Source of the DNA: an uncultured bacterium
GTDB lineage: Bacteria > Bacillota > Clostridia > Lachnospirales > Lachnospiraceae
DNA length: 53,224 nucleotides
Assembly (NCBI GenBank): GCA_947643595.1
Contig: CANRWP010000020.1
Coordinates: 1-53,224 of the forward strand
Direction of reading: 5' to 3'
Part shown: in pieces, positions 1 to 7,569 of the stretch
Layout: each line of letters starts with the position of its first letter
Position numbering within the stretch: position 1 is the first letter of the stretch
Notes under the pieces: generated by a model
What the model saw: the letters and a program-made list of their open reading frames with translations, nothing else
Databases searched by the model: none
What the model was told of the DNA's origin: nothing
Made by a program: the position numbers and the translations under genes

Positions 1-98
1 TCGAAAACACGCCATTTGCCACACAAGGTTCTCCTAACCTAATCCGTGAGGGTGGACGTACAGTTGGTTCTGGAAGGGTTGCTACTATCATTGAGTAA
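1..98 (+). CDS. EF-Tu-like protein, C-terminal fragment
   Basis: Reading from base 3 gives 31 codons to a TAA stop at 96-98. The last residues (REGGRTVGSGRVATIIE) match the final beta-strands of EF-Tu domain 3. The residues just before (TPFATQGSPNL) do not follow the usual EF-Tu line, which has a FAIREGG-type run there. So this may be a diverged EF-Tu-domain protein rather than the housekeeping tuf gene, or an unusual tuf copy. The 5' part lies outside the window. The nucleotidyltransferase gene follows 90 bases later on the same strand. Small EF-Tu domain-3-like proteins are, to my knowledge, found near RNA-repair nucleotidyltransferases, which would fit, but this is inference. Confidence 0.6.
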   Translation, partial: ENTPFATQGSPNLIREGGRTVGSGRVATIIE

Positions 99-188
99 TT
101 GAAAATTCATTGAATTTATGAACTTCAGAAGAAGTTAAAGGAGTGGATAGAAGAGGAAAGTTTCTCGACGATACAGGAGAACAGAGAG

Positions 189-1208
189 ATGGATTTTCGA
201 AAGCTGATCGATTCACATTCATATGATTTTCTGCGGGAAAATCCGAGGCTGGGCAGACGCATTATCCTGCTGGGGCTCGGCGGAAGTTATGCCTACGGAA
301 CCGATAATGAGCACAGCGATATTGATTTCAGGGGAGTCACACTGCATCTTCCCTCCGATTTGTTGGGATTGACGGCATTTGAACAATATGAAGACTCCTG
401 TACGGATACGGTCATCTATTCCTTTAACAAGATCGTAAGACTGTTTCTGGAATGCAATCCGAATACGGTGGAACTGCTGGGACTGGATGATGACCAGTAC
501 CTGATCAAAACCGCGCTGGGCAAGGAACTCCTGGATCACAAGGATCTTTTTTTGTCAAAAAGGGCGGCAAAGTCTTTCGGGGGCTATGCGAGTGCTCAGC
601 TGCGCAGGCTTCAGAATGCCATCGCAAGGGATTCCTTGCCGCAGGCTGAAAAGGAGCGTCACATTTATAATTCTGTAAAAAATGCTCTGGAAGATTTTGA
701 GAAAAAGAATATGTTGTCGGATAAGGGCTCTCTCCGTATTTACATAGATAAATCCGAAAATCCAGCCTTTGAAAAAGAGATTTTTATCGATGCTGAGTAT
801 AGGCATTTGCCGCTCAGAGATTACAACAATATGCTGGGTGTGATGAACCATGTTGTCAGGGATTATGATAAGATCGGAAAGAGAAACCGCAAAAAGGACG
901 ATAACCATTTAAATAAGCATGCGATGCATCTGATCCGGCTTTTTATGATGGCCATCGATATTCTGGAAAAAGGGGAGATCAAAACGCACAGAACGGAGGA
1001 TATGGGTCTGTTAAGAAAAATCCGGGAGGGTGGTTTTCTGAGGGAGAATAAAACTTTTTCCGGCGAGTTTTATGATATGCTGGCAGATTACGAAAACAGA
1101 TTGGAACAGGCGGCGAAATACTCAGCGCTGCCGGATAATCCGGATATGGAGAAGGTCGGAAAGTTTGTGGAGTATGTGAACAGGAGAACGGTCGATGACA
1201 GTTTTTGA
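189..1208 (+). CDS. RlaP-type nucleotidyltransferase (first of two)
   Basis: A 339-residue protein of the polymerase-beta nucleotidyltransferase fold. The N-terminal motif LGGSYAYGTDNEHSDIDFRG carries the G-S-x-x-x-G signature and the paired acidic residues (SDID) that bind the metal-nucleotide complex. The rest is helical and charged. It resembles the family annotated as RlaP/YcgL-like, which is linked with RNA repair; transfer of a nucleotide to an RNA end is the likely reaction, but the substrate is not shown by the sequence. A ribosome binding site (GGAGAA) sits before ATG 189. The second nucleotidyltransferase starts 46 bases after this stop, so the two are probably co-transcribed, perhaps with the EF-Tu-like gene upstream. 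Confidence 0.75.
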   Translation: MDFRKLIDSHSYDFLRENPRLGRRIILLGLGGSYAYGTDNEHSDIDFRGVTLHLPSDLLGLTAFEQYEDSCTDTVIYSFNKIVRLFLECNPNTVELLGLDDDQYLIKTALGKELLDHKDLFLSKRAAKSFGGYASAQLRRLQNAIARDSLPQAEKERHIYNSVKNALEDFEKKNMLSDKGSLRIYIDKSENPAFEKEIFIDAEYRHLPLRDYNNMLGVMNHVVRDYDKIGKRNRKKDDNHLNKHAMHLIRLFMMAIDILEKGEIKTHRTEDMGLLRKIREGGFLRENKTFSGEFYDMLADYENRLEQAAKYSALPDNPDMEKVGKFVEYVNRRTVDDSF

Positions 1209-1254
1209 CAGTGGAATGTCATCACATGGATTTGTTTCGATACGGGGGATTCAG

Positions 1255-2004
1255 ATGAAAGCGGAAATATTAGATAAACTTGCACAGATAGAAGCGGCGG
1301 AGCATGTCAGTATTTTGCATGCGGTGGAATCCGGCAGCAGAGCCTGGGGCGTGGAGTCTCCGGACAGCGATTACGACGTGAGATTTATTTATGTGAGAGC
1401 AATGAAGGACTATCTGTGTATCAGAGAAAAGGGGAATGTGATTGAGTGGCCGCTGGATGAGGTGTTCGACATAAACGGTTGGGACTTGAAAAAAACGCTT
1501 GTCCAGTTTCAGCGGGGTAATGCCACTTTATTTGAATGGGCAAACTCACCTGTGGTATATAAAACTACAGATTTGTGGGAAAAGATATACGATGCCTGCC
1601 GTTCGTATTTCTCCGAGAAGGCAGCGCTATATCACTATTACGGCACGGCTAAGAGTACATTTCGCCAGTATCTGCAGGAAGAGTTTGTACCATATAAAAA
1701 ATATGTCTATGCACTCAGACCACTGTTGGCCTGCAGATACATAGAGACTTGCCACTGCGTTCCGCCGGTGAGATTTGATGAGCTGCTTCGTCAGAATCTG
1801 CCGGATGAATTGACTGTACAGATCAATGAGATGCTGCAGGTGAAGGATCGGAGTGATGAAAAGGATAGAAATCCTGGTCTTCCGGTGCTCAGGAAATATA
1901 TCGCGAAAGAGATAGACAGGTATGAGCAGATGTTAAAGAAAATGCCGGAAGACAGAGTGTTGGATTGGGAGCGGTTAGATCAGATATTTTTGGCGAGTCT
2001 GTAA
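1255..2004 (+). CDS. RlaP-type nucleotidyltransferase (second of two)
   Basis: A 249-residue protein with the motif ESGSRAWGVESPDSDYDVRF at residues ~22-41, a textbook GS...DxD nucleotidyltransferase site of the PF10127 (RlaP) type. I chose ATG 1255, after the purine-rich run GGGGG at ~1244. An in-frame ATG at 1195 lies inside the end of the upstream gene and would add 20 residues unlike the family. It is shorter than its neighbour and only the active-site region is clearly alike, so the pair look like old paralogues that act on different RNA ends or as partners. RNA-repair function is inferred from the family; no ligase (RtcB) or PrfH gene is visible here. Confidence 0.78.
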   Translation: MKAEILDKLAQIEAAEHVSILHAVESGSRAWGVESPDSDYDVRFIYVRAMKDYLCIREKGNVIEWPLDEVFDINGWDLKKTLVQFQRGNATLFEWANSPVVYKTTDLWEKIYDACRSYFSEKAALYHYYGTAKSTFRQYLQEEFVPYKKYVYALRPLLACRYIETCHCVPPVRFDELLRQNLPDELTVQINEMLQVKDRSDEKDRNPGLPVLRKYIAKEIDRYEQMLKKMPEDRVLDWERLDQIFLASL

Positions 2005-2082
2005 TCCAGGCCTCATCTGTGGTTTACATGTTGTTTTGAAAAGTTTTATAAATAGAATATTCCTGCAGGTTTTCGGGAGGCG

Positions 2083-2114
2083 GAAAGAGGCCATCTTGTT
2101 TGACGGCCCCTTTC
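2083..2114 (-). terminator. Possible terminator hairpin between convergent genes
   Basis: GAAAGAGGCC and GGCCCCTTTC form a 10-bp stem around a 12-base loop. Read on the minus strand the single imperfect pair is a G-U wobble, so the stem is best for the minus-strand gene ending at 2143. No strong T-run follows on either strand, so termination is only likely. Confidence 0.45.
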
Positions 2115-2142
2115 TGCAATAAAATGTTATTCAGGTCTGGAT

Positions 2143-4128
2143 TCAGCTGTTCGGTATCCGCAGTACCTGCCCGATCTGCAGAGTATCGCTGTTTAACCCG
2201 TTCAGGTTTTTGATCGCATCGACCGTTGTGCCAAATCTTTGTGCTAACTGCCAGAGTGTGTCGCCGGCACGGACGGTATAATCAAAATACGGGGCTGGCA
2301 TCGTCGACGCAGAAGGAATTTTGAGTATCTGCCCTATGCTCAGATTGTTGTCGGGCAGGCCGTTTAAATGGATGATCGCATCAACGGTCGTATGATAGCG
2401 CTGCGCTAACAACCACAGAGTATCCCCTGAGCGGACAACGTATTCAAAGTACGATCCGTCTGAGGTACCTGTTGTTGGAATTTTAAGTATCTGTCCGATG
2501 CGCAGATCATCGGTTTTGAGTCCATTTAAACTTTTGATCGCGTCAACCGTCGTGCCAAAACGTTGTGCCAACAGCCAGAGTGTATCCCCGGAACGGACAA
2601 CATATTCGGTAACCCCTGTATCGGTGGATGGCGGAATCACATTGTCCGCTCCGAGATAAGTATCGTACAGAGCCTGCCATGTGAGCGGTCCTACGATGCC
2701 GTCCGATGAAAGTCCCGCCGCATTTTGAAATGCCGCGACTGCCTGCTGTGTTTCTGTTCCGAAGCTTCCGTCCTGGGCCGGAGCCGGAATGGCGGAATTA
2801 AATTCGGCGGCCATGTTTAAAAGATACTGCAGAGTAATAACATCCTGTCCCGATGACCCGATGCGGAGAACCGAGGAGGGAGGAACGGTTCCGATTCCGA
2901 GGGAGGTTCCCTCGCTGTCCAGTTCGGCAAGTCTGGTCACAGAGGTGTAAAGGTAGGAAAGTTTATTCCAGGTAGATTTCCCGACTATGCCGTCGGCCGC
3001 CAGATTAAAAATATTTTGAAATCTGACAACAGCTGCTCTTGTACTTTCTCCGAACACGCCGGTTTCATCTGTGACCTCGGGAATCGCCGGGTAATTACGC
3101 CGAATCCTGTTCAGATAAGTCTGGATCGTCTGTACGTTGAGACCTGTGCTCCCCATTTTAAGTGCAGTACCGGGATAGGAAAACAGAACCCCGGTGATAA
3201 TATTTGTCTCTGCAATTTCTATATCTTTCGGGTAATAGGAACGAAGTATCTGCAGGGGGCTCAATCCCTGATTCGCCAGTGTGATTGTTCCCCACTGGGA
3301 CAATCCCGGGCAGGATGCAGTGGTACCGTTGCAGAAGGATGTAAAATAAGGTGAGATCTGCCCTGCCCTGCGCACGTATTCATTGAAAATTTCATCTACG
3401 ATCCGGCTGATGGATTCATAGATATTCCGCCCATATACAAAATACTGGTCGTAGGCGGTACTGTTTGTTATGTCAAAGAGATAGTTGCGGCTTCTGTACC
3501 ACTCAGTGAAAACTCGATTTAGCGCAAAAGTGATGATGGCATAAATATTTGCACGCAGGGACGCCTCGGGCCAGGTGGGATAAATTTCGCTGCTGGCGAC
3601 ATTTTTCACATAACTGGGAAAAGACACCTGGACGTTGGCAGCAGTCTGACCGGGGGCACCAAGATGTACTGTGATCGGATTCGGGATGACTACCTGGCGG
3701 AGTACCTGGGGATCTTCCGAAGCGGGAGCCTCCTGGGGGCGGGGGCCTGTCATGGAGACAGCGGGCGGGCCTATCTGAATTTCTGTCACGGTTGGGATGC
3801 GCTGTGCCTCTCTCATCGGGACAAATTCGATCGGTTGAAGCGCTGTCTCACCTTCCAGAATCGGAATACCGGAAATATGGACAGAATTAAAACCCTTTGC
3901 GAAAGCGAGTACATGATAACTGATATACGGTATTCCCTGGAAATTTGGATCTAAGGACAGAGAACGGTCCAGAGTTTCCAGGGAAATCTTCTCCGTCTCT
4001 CCGCTTTCATCTGTTGTCAGATGATAAATATTTTTTTCTCTGCCATCCATGATCCAGATCTGAGCTCCGCTTAGCGGGAGGGCATCGTGAGCTGTCCGGG
4101 CCTGTATTATCAAATAACCGATAGCCAT
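2143..4128 (-). CDS. SpoIID/SleC-like protein with two PG-binding and three LysM domains
   Basis: A 661-residue cell-wall protein. Residues 1-~105 look like a carboxypeptidase-regulatory/Cna-B-like beta domain. About 150-310 is a SpoIID-like region: a WPEASLRANIYAI stretch, in the place of the SpoIID PxEAL motif with its catalytic Glu, and SQWGTITLANQGLSPLQIL. Two peptidoglycan-binding-1 domains follow at ~325-390 and ~415-490 (DGIVGxxTW in each), then three LysM domains at ~507-550, ~562-606 and ~617-660. Clostridial SleC, a spore-cortex lytic transglycosylase, has the first parts of this plan, so a role in cortex or sporulation peptidoglycan is likely. No signal peptide is seen. AAAGGAGAG precedes the ATG. 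The triple LysM tail is unlike classical SleC. Confidence 0.7.
   Translation of the reverse strand: MAIGYLIIQARTAHDALPLSGAQIWIMDGREKNIYHLTTDESGETEKISLETLDRSLSLDPNFQGIPYISYHVLAFAKGFNSVHISGIPILEGETALQPIEFVPMREAQRIPTVTEIQIGPPAVSMTGPRPQEAPASEDPQVLRQVVIPNPITVHLGAPGQTAANVQVSFPSYVKNVASSEIYPTWPEASLRANIYAIITFALNRVFTEWYRSRNYLFDITNSTAYDQYFVYGRNIYESISRIVDEIFNEYVRRAGQISPYFTSFCNGTTASCPGLSQWGTITLANQGLSPLQILRSYYPKDIEIAETNIITGVLFSYPGTALKMGSTGLNVQTIQTYLNRIRRNYPAIPEVTDETGVFGESTRAAVVRFQNIFNLAADGIVGKSTWNKLSYLYTSVTRLAELDSEGTSLGIGTVPPSSVLRIGSSGQDVITLQYLLNMAAEFNSAIPAPAQDGSFGTETQQAVAAFQNAAGLSSDGIVGPLTWQALYDTYLGADNVIPPSTDTGVTEYVVRSGDTLWLLAQRFGTTVDAIKSLNGLKTDDLRIGQILKIPTTGTSDGSYFEYVVRSGDTLWLLAQRYHTTVDAIIHLNGLPDNNLSIGQILKIPSASTMPAPYFDYTVRAGDTLWQLAQRFGTTVDAIKNLNGLNSDTLQIGQVLRIPNS
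2146..2610 (-). repeat. Three tandem LysM-coding repeats
   Basis: Three units of about 55 codons encode near-identical LysM modules (SGDTLWLLAQRFGTTVDAI, SGDTLWLLAQRYHTTVDAI, AGDTLWQLAQRFGTTVDAI). Each is followed by NGL and a QxLxIP end. The high similarity suggests recent internal duplication. Confidence 0.85.
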
Positions 4129-4261
4129 AACAAGTAATCTCTCCTTTAAAAAGCAAATATTGCTTATTCATTATATAGATATGAAAAACAGGCGATTATG
4201 GTTCCTTTATTCCCGCAACAATTTCAGGGAAACCGGATCACAGACAGGTGATTTGCAAATA

Positions 4262-4289
4262 TTGACTTTAAAAATGCTCGTACTATAAT
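4262..4289 (+). promoter_or_regulatory. Sigma-A promoter for the small membrane protein
   Basis: TTGACT (4262-4267) and TATAAT (4284-4289) are 16 bases apart. An AAGGAGGGG ribosome binding site follows at 4318-4326. Confidence 0.75.
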
Positions 4290-4334
4290 ATACTTAGCAA
4301 TGCAAAACATGTGTGATAAGGAGGGGCAGATAAT

Positions 4335-4685
4335 ATGACAGCCGAGACAGTTATTTCATCAGTGGCAGCGCTGGTGTGTATAGCACCTGTTATTATAATA
4401 GGCATTGTTCAATACAGAAGTAAAGAGCCGGTTGGTTTCTGGTCAGGAAAGAAACCGCCCCAAAAAGAACAGATTACAGATGTAAAAGAGTATAATCGAA
4501 AACATGGACTTATGTGGATAGCATTGGGAGTGGGGTTTCTTCTCTGCTTTGGCTGCGGGATTCTTATCGGAGGGTTGGCAGCAGGGTATTTGTGTATGAT
4601 AGAGGTGATGGGAGGCATAGCGGCAATGGTTGTCCGTCATGGGAAGCTGGATCGTATGTACCGAAAAAAGGATGGAGATGAGTAG
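4335..4685 (+). CDS. Small membrane protein of unknown function
   Basis: A 116-residue protein with one hydrophobic helix at ~7-26 and a hydrophobic hairpin at ~58-98, joined by a charged loop rich in Lys and Pro (GKKPPQKEQ). The C-terminus is basic (RHGKLDRMYRKKDGDE). I do not recognise a named family; similar short DUF-type proteins are common in clostridia. It has its own promoter and an excellent AAGGAGGGG site 8 bases before ATG 4335, so it is a real gene. It stands alone: the upstream gene is divergent and the downstream importer has its own promoter. Confidence 0.75.
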   Translation: MTAETVISSVAALVCIAPVIIIGIVQYRSKEPVGFWSGKKPPQKEQITDVKEYNRKHGLMWIALGVGFLLCFGCGILIGGLAAGYLCMIEVMGGIAAMVVRHGKLDRMYRKKDGDE

Positions 4686-4815
4686 GAGGGTTTTAAAGTA
4701 TGTTATTTGTACAATATCCGAAATGTTTCACCATCCGTTCGGCATTTTTCCGGCGGCGGAGACAATGCGAAACGATACGATGCCGGAAAGGACCGGCGAA
4801 AAATAAAATTTCCTC

Positions 4816-4843
4816 TTGCCAAACTGAAAAAAACAGCTATAAT
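4816..4843 (+). promoter_or_regulatory. Sigma-A promoter of the amino-acid importer
   Basis: TTGCCA (4816-4821), 16-base spacer, TATAAT (4838-4843). The expected start is near 4850, so the palindrome at 4866-4891 lies in the transcribed leader. Confidence 0.78.
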
Positions 4844-4865
4844 GTATAAAGGTACAAAAAACTAA

Positions 4866-4891
4866 TATTTATACATAAAAATGCATAAATA
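4866..4891 (+). promoter_or_regulatory. Palindromic operator resembling an ArgR (ARG) box
   Basis: TATTTATACAT and ATGCATAAATA form an 11-base inverted repeat with one mismatch around AAAA. The centre, CATAAAAATGCA, agrees with the core of the Bacillus ARG-box consensus (CATGAATAAAAATKCAAK) at most positions. It lies between the transcription start and the ribosome binding site, a good place for repression. ArgR binding is inference. Confidence 0.5.
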
Positions 4892-4907
4892 AGAAGGAGG
4901 AATTATT

Positions 4908-5852
4908 ATGAAAAAGAAATGGTTGGCGGTATTGATGGCAGTATCCGTGGCAGCAACTCTTGCGGCATGCGGCAGCAATGCAGCACAGGAGAGCACAGAG
5001 CCTGCGGCTGAGACGGAGGAGACAGCGGAAGATACGGCGCAGCAGGAGAGTGAAGCGCCGGCGGAGGAAACAGCGGCGCCGGAGTCTGCTGGGTTGGAAA
5101 CAGTGACAGAGGGAGTCCTGACGGTGGCGACCAGCCCGGACTTTGCACCCTATGAGTTCTATGCGATTGGCGAGGACGGAAATCCTACTCTTGCCGGGTT
5201 TGATATGGCGTTAGCACAGTACGTGGCGGACTATATGGGACTGGAACTGGAAGTGATCCCGATGGATTTTGACGGCGTGCTGAGCGAACTGCAGATGAAG
5301 AATGTTGACCTCGGTATGGCAGGCCTCTCCCCGGATCCCACCCGTGAGGACGCTATGGACTTTTCTGATATCTATTATGAGGGCGGACAGTCTCTTGTGA
5401 CAGTGAAGGCAAACGCAGACACCCTGAACAGCTTTGAGGCGTGCAATAAGTCGGATGTTTCCGTGGGCGCGCAGATCGGTTCTATACAGATGGATCTTGC
5501 CAATGAGTTTTCCGCGGACGCGGATATCGTGGCGCTTCCGAAGGTGACGGATATCATCAGCGAACTGTTGGGCGGCAAACTGGATGCGGCATATATCGAG
5601 ACGGCTGTGGCTGAGAGCTATCAGAAAAACTATCCCGATCTGGAGATCGTGCTGGACGTGCCTTACGACGTGGCTGGTTCTTCCATCGGTGTGAGCAAAG
5701 GAAACACAGCGCTCCTGGCGGCGGTGAATGAGGCGATCGCAGCGGCGATTGAAGACGGCTCCATGGATCAGTTTGTTGCGGAGGCAAATGAACTGGCGGC
5801 AGGCGAGAAGTATGAGGGCCTGTTGAACGAAGAGGGTCAGGTAGAGGAATAA
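4908..5852 (+). CDS. Amino-acid ABC transporter substrate-binding lipoprotein
   Basis: A 314-residue extracellular solute receptor (bacterial solute-binding family 3). It begins with a lipoprotein signal, MKKKWLAVLMAVSV, ending in the lipobox LAAC, so Cys21 is the lipidated residue. A Glu/Ala-rich linker (~25-60) tethers the binding domain. The fold then reads VATSPDFAPYEFY, GFDMALAQYVADYMG and DFDGVLSELQMKNVDLGMAGLSPDPTRED, all typical for polar amino-acid receptors. The permease and ATPase follow in the same direction. The ligand cannot be read; the ARG-box-like leader site hints at arginine or another basic amino acid. An AAGGAGG site precedes the ATG. Confidence 0.9.
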   Translation: MKKKWLAVLMAVSVAATLAACGSNAAQESTEPAAETEETAEDTAQQESEAPAEETAAPESAGLETVTEGVLTVATSPDFAPYEFYAIGEDGNPTLAGFDMALAQYVADYMGLELEVIPMDFDGVLSELQMKNVDLGMAGLSPDPTREDAMDFSDIYYEGGQSLVTVKANADTLNSFEACNKSDVSVGAQIGSIQMDLANEFSADADIVALPKVTDIISELLGGKLDAAYIETAVAESYQKNYPDLEIVLDVPYDVAGSSIGVSKGNTALLAAVNEAIAAAIEDGSMDQFVAEANELAAGEKYEGLLNEEGQVEE

Positions 5853-5889
5853 AGAATAGCAGCACCCGGAGGGCGCGGCTGTTCGCTGC

Positions 5890-5928
5890 GGTGCAGTCGG
5901 GAGAAGCGAGGCTTCTTCCGACTGCACC
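5890..5928 (+). other. Strong intercistronic stem-loop
   Basis: An 18-bp stem with one G-U wobble (5890-5907 against 5911-5928) and a GAG loop. A further GGCGCG/CGCGCC pair (5872-5877, 5945-5950) can close a larger structure. No T-run follows. It probably protects the upstream receptor mRNA or damps transcription into the permease, a common arrangement in binding-protein operons. Confidence 0.7.
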
Positions 5929-6009
5929 GGTTCCCGTATTACTTCGCGCCACGATAAAGCAAATTACAATCAGGGGTGTCAGTTACATAAGAGTGGAAAG
6001 GAATACCTC

Positions 6010-6795
6010 ATGGATCAATTTATCAAGCTATCCAATTTTTCGAAGATTGCGCCCTATGCGCAGTTGTTCAGGCAGGGACTGCTGGTTACCATTCTGTTAT
6101 CATTGTTTACGGTAATCATCGGTTTCTGTCTCGCTTTAATTTTGGCATTAATGCGTATGTCAAACTTCAGGCCTTTTCGTTTTCTGGGAATCGATAAGGA
6201 AGGGCATCAGAAGGAGGGCGGCGCGCTGGCGGCGATCAGCAAGTTTAATCCGTTGGCGTTTCTGGCGACGGCCTATGTGGAGATTCTGCGATCCACACCT
6301 GTGATCGTGCAGATTTTTATCATTTATTTCGGTGTGTTCAGCATTATAGAACTGCCGAATTTCCAGTTGTTTGGCTTTATCAAATTCGGCAGATTCTTTC
6401 CCGGCGTCGTGGCGCTCGGAATGAACTCCGGCGCATATCTCTGCGAGATAATCCGTGCAGGCATCCAATCCATAGACGGCGGACAGACGGAAGCGGCGAG
6501 ATCTCTCGGTCTATCCCAGACACAGAATCTTCGGCATATTATTCTGCCCCAGGCACTTAAGAATATCCTGCCCGCGATTGCGAACGAGTTCGTTGTGATC
6601 ATCAAGGAATCTGCCATTACCTATACGATCGGCGTACAGGATATCATGTCGGCGGTGAATGCGGTAAAGGGGGCGACTTTTGTGATTCTGGAGCCGCTGC
6701 TGGTGGCGACGGCAATTTACTTCTGCCTGTGTTTCCCCACATCCAAGCTGATTGCTTACTTTGAAAGGAGAATGAGCCATGGCGACAAGAGATAG
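6010..6795 (+). CDS. Amino-acid ABC transporter permease
   Basis: A 261-residue polytopic membrane protein of the His/Glu/Gln/Arg (HEQRO) permease family. The conserved EAA loop is clear: [29 protein letters not shown] at ~161-189, which docks on the ATPase. Another family signature, [15 protein letters not shown], lies at ~88-102. A charged insertion ([11 protein letters not shown], ~62-72) sits between the first and second helices. AAAGGA lies 8 bases before ATG 6010. The end of the gene overlaps the ATPase gene by 17 bases, so the two are translationally coupled. Confidence 0.92.
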   Translation: MDQFIKLSNFSKIAPYAQLFRQGLLVTILLSLFTVIIGFCLALILALMRMSNFRPFRFLGIDKEGHQKEGGALAAISKFNPLAFLATAYVEILRSTPVIVQIFIIYFGVFSIIELPNFQLFGFIKFGRFFPGVVALGMNSGAYLCEIIRAGIQSIDGGQTEAARSLGLSQTQNLRHIILPQALKNILPAIANEFVVIIKESAITYTIGVQDIMSAVNAVKGATFVILEPLLVATAIYFCLCFPTSKLIAYFERRMSHGDKR

Positions 6796-7555
6796 CCTGA
6801 TACGGGTCAGGGATTTGAAAAAGCATTATCACGGCGGTTCCATCCGGGCGCTGGACGGTGTGACCGTAGATATTGAATTCGGGGATGTGATGGTGGTGAT
6901 CGGGCCTTCCGGTTCGGGAAAGTCCACGTTCCTGCGGAGCCTGAATCTTCTGGAGGAGCCCACCGGCGGCGCTATTTACTTTGAAGGTACGGATATCACG
7001 AAGAAAAAGTATAAGGATGAGAAAGGGAAGACCGTTAAGCTCGATGTGGATGGACTTCGGCAGAAAATGGGAATGGTTTTCCAGCACTTTAATCTGTTCC
7101 CCCACATGACCATTCTGGAGAATATGACGTTGGCGCCGATCAAAGTGAAGAAGATGGGCAAGGCGGAGGCGGAACAGAAGGCGCTCGCGCTTTTAGAGCG
7201 GGTAGGACTGAAAGACCGTGCGGGCGATTATCCGATCCAGCTTTCCGGCGGACAGAAGCAGCGTGTGGCGATCGTGCGTGCCCTTGCCATGGAGCCGGAG
7301 GTGATGTTGTTCGACGAACCGACCTCGGCGCTTGACCCGGAGATGGTCGGCGAGGTTCTGGATGTCATGAAGGGGTTGGCCAGAGAGGGAATGACGATGG
7401 TCGTGGTCACTCACGAGATGGGATTTGCCAGGGAAGTGGGCAACAGGGTGCTTTTTATGGCGGACGGTCTTTTGCTGGAGCAGGGAAGTCCGGAAGATAT
7501 TTTTGAGAGACCAAAGAGTCCAAGACTGCAGGAATTTTTATCGAAAGTGTTGTGA
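6779..7555 (+). CDS. Amino-acid ABC transporter ATP-binding protein
   Basis: A 258-residue ATPase that drives the importer. Walker A is GPSGSGKST (~42-50), the Q-loop is [13 protein letters not shown], the ABC signature is [15 protein letters not shown], Walker B is [14 protein letters not shown] and the switch histidine is in [10 protein letters not shown]. This matches the GlnQ/HisP subfamily. A 14-residue insertion ([14 protein letters not shown]) before the Q-loop region is seen in clostridial homologues. ATG 6779 follows GAAAGGAG and lies inside the permease gene. Confidence 0.93.
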   Translation: MATRDSLIRVRDLKKHYHGGSIRALDGVTVDIEFGDVMVVIGPSGSGKSTFLRSLNLLEEPTGGAIYFEGTDITKKKYKDEKGKTVKLDVDGLRQKMGMVFQHFNLFPHMTILENMTLAPIKVKKMGKAEAEQKALALLERVGLKDRAGDYPIQLSGGQKQRVAIVRALAMEPEVMLFDEPTSALDPEMVGEVLDVMKGLAREGMTMVVVTHEMGFAREVGNRVLFMADGLLLEQGSPEDIFERPKSPRLQEFLSKVL

Positions 7556-7569
7556 GAAGGAGAAGGAAA

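Noticed and set aside
4160..4215. Sigma-K-like promoter for the SleC-like gene on the minus strand
   Set aside because: AC is followed after 17 bases by CATATCTATA, but the TA is one base out of register with CATANNNTA, so the match is not exact.
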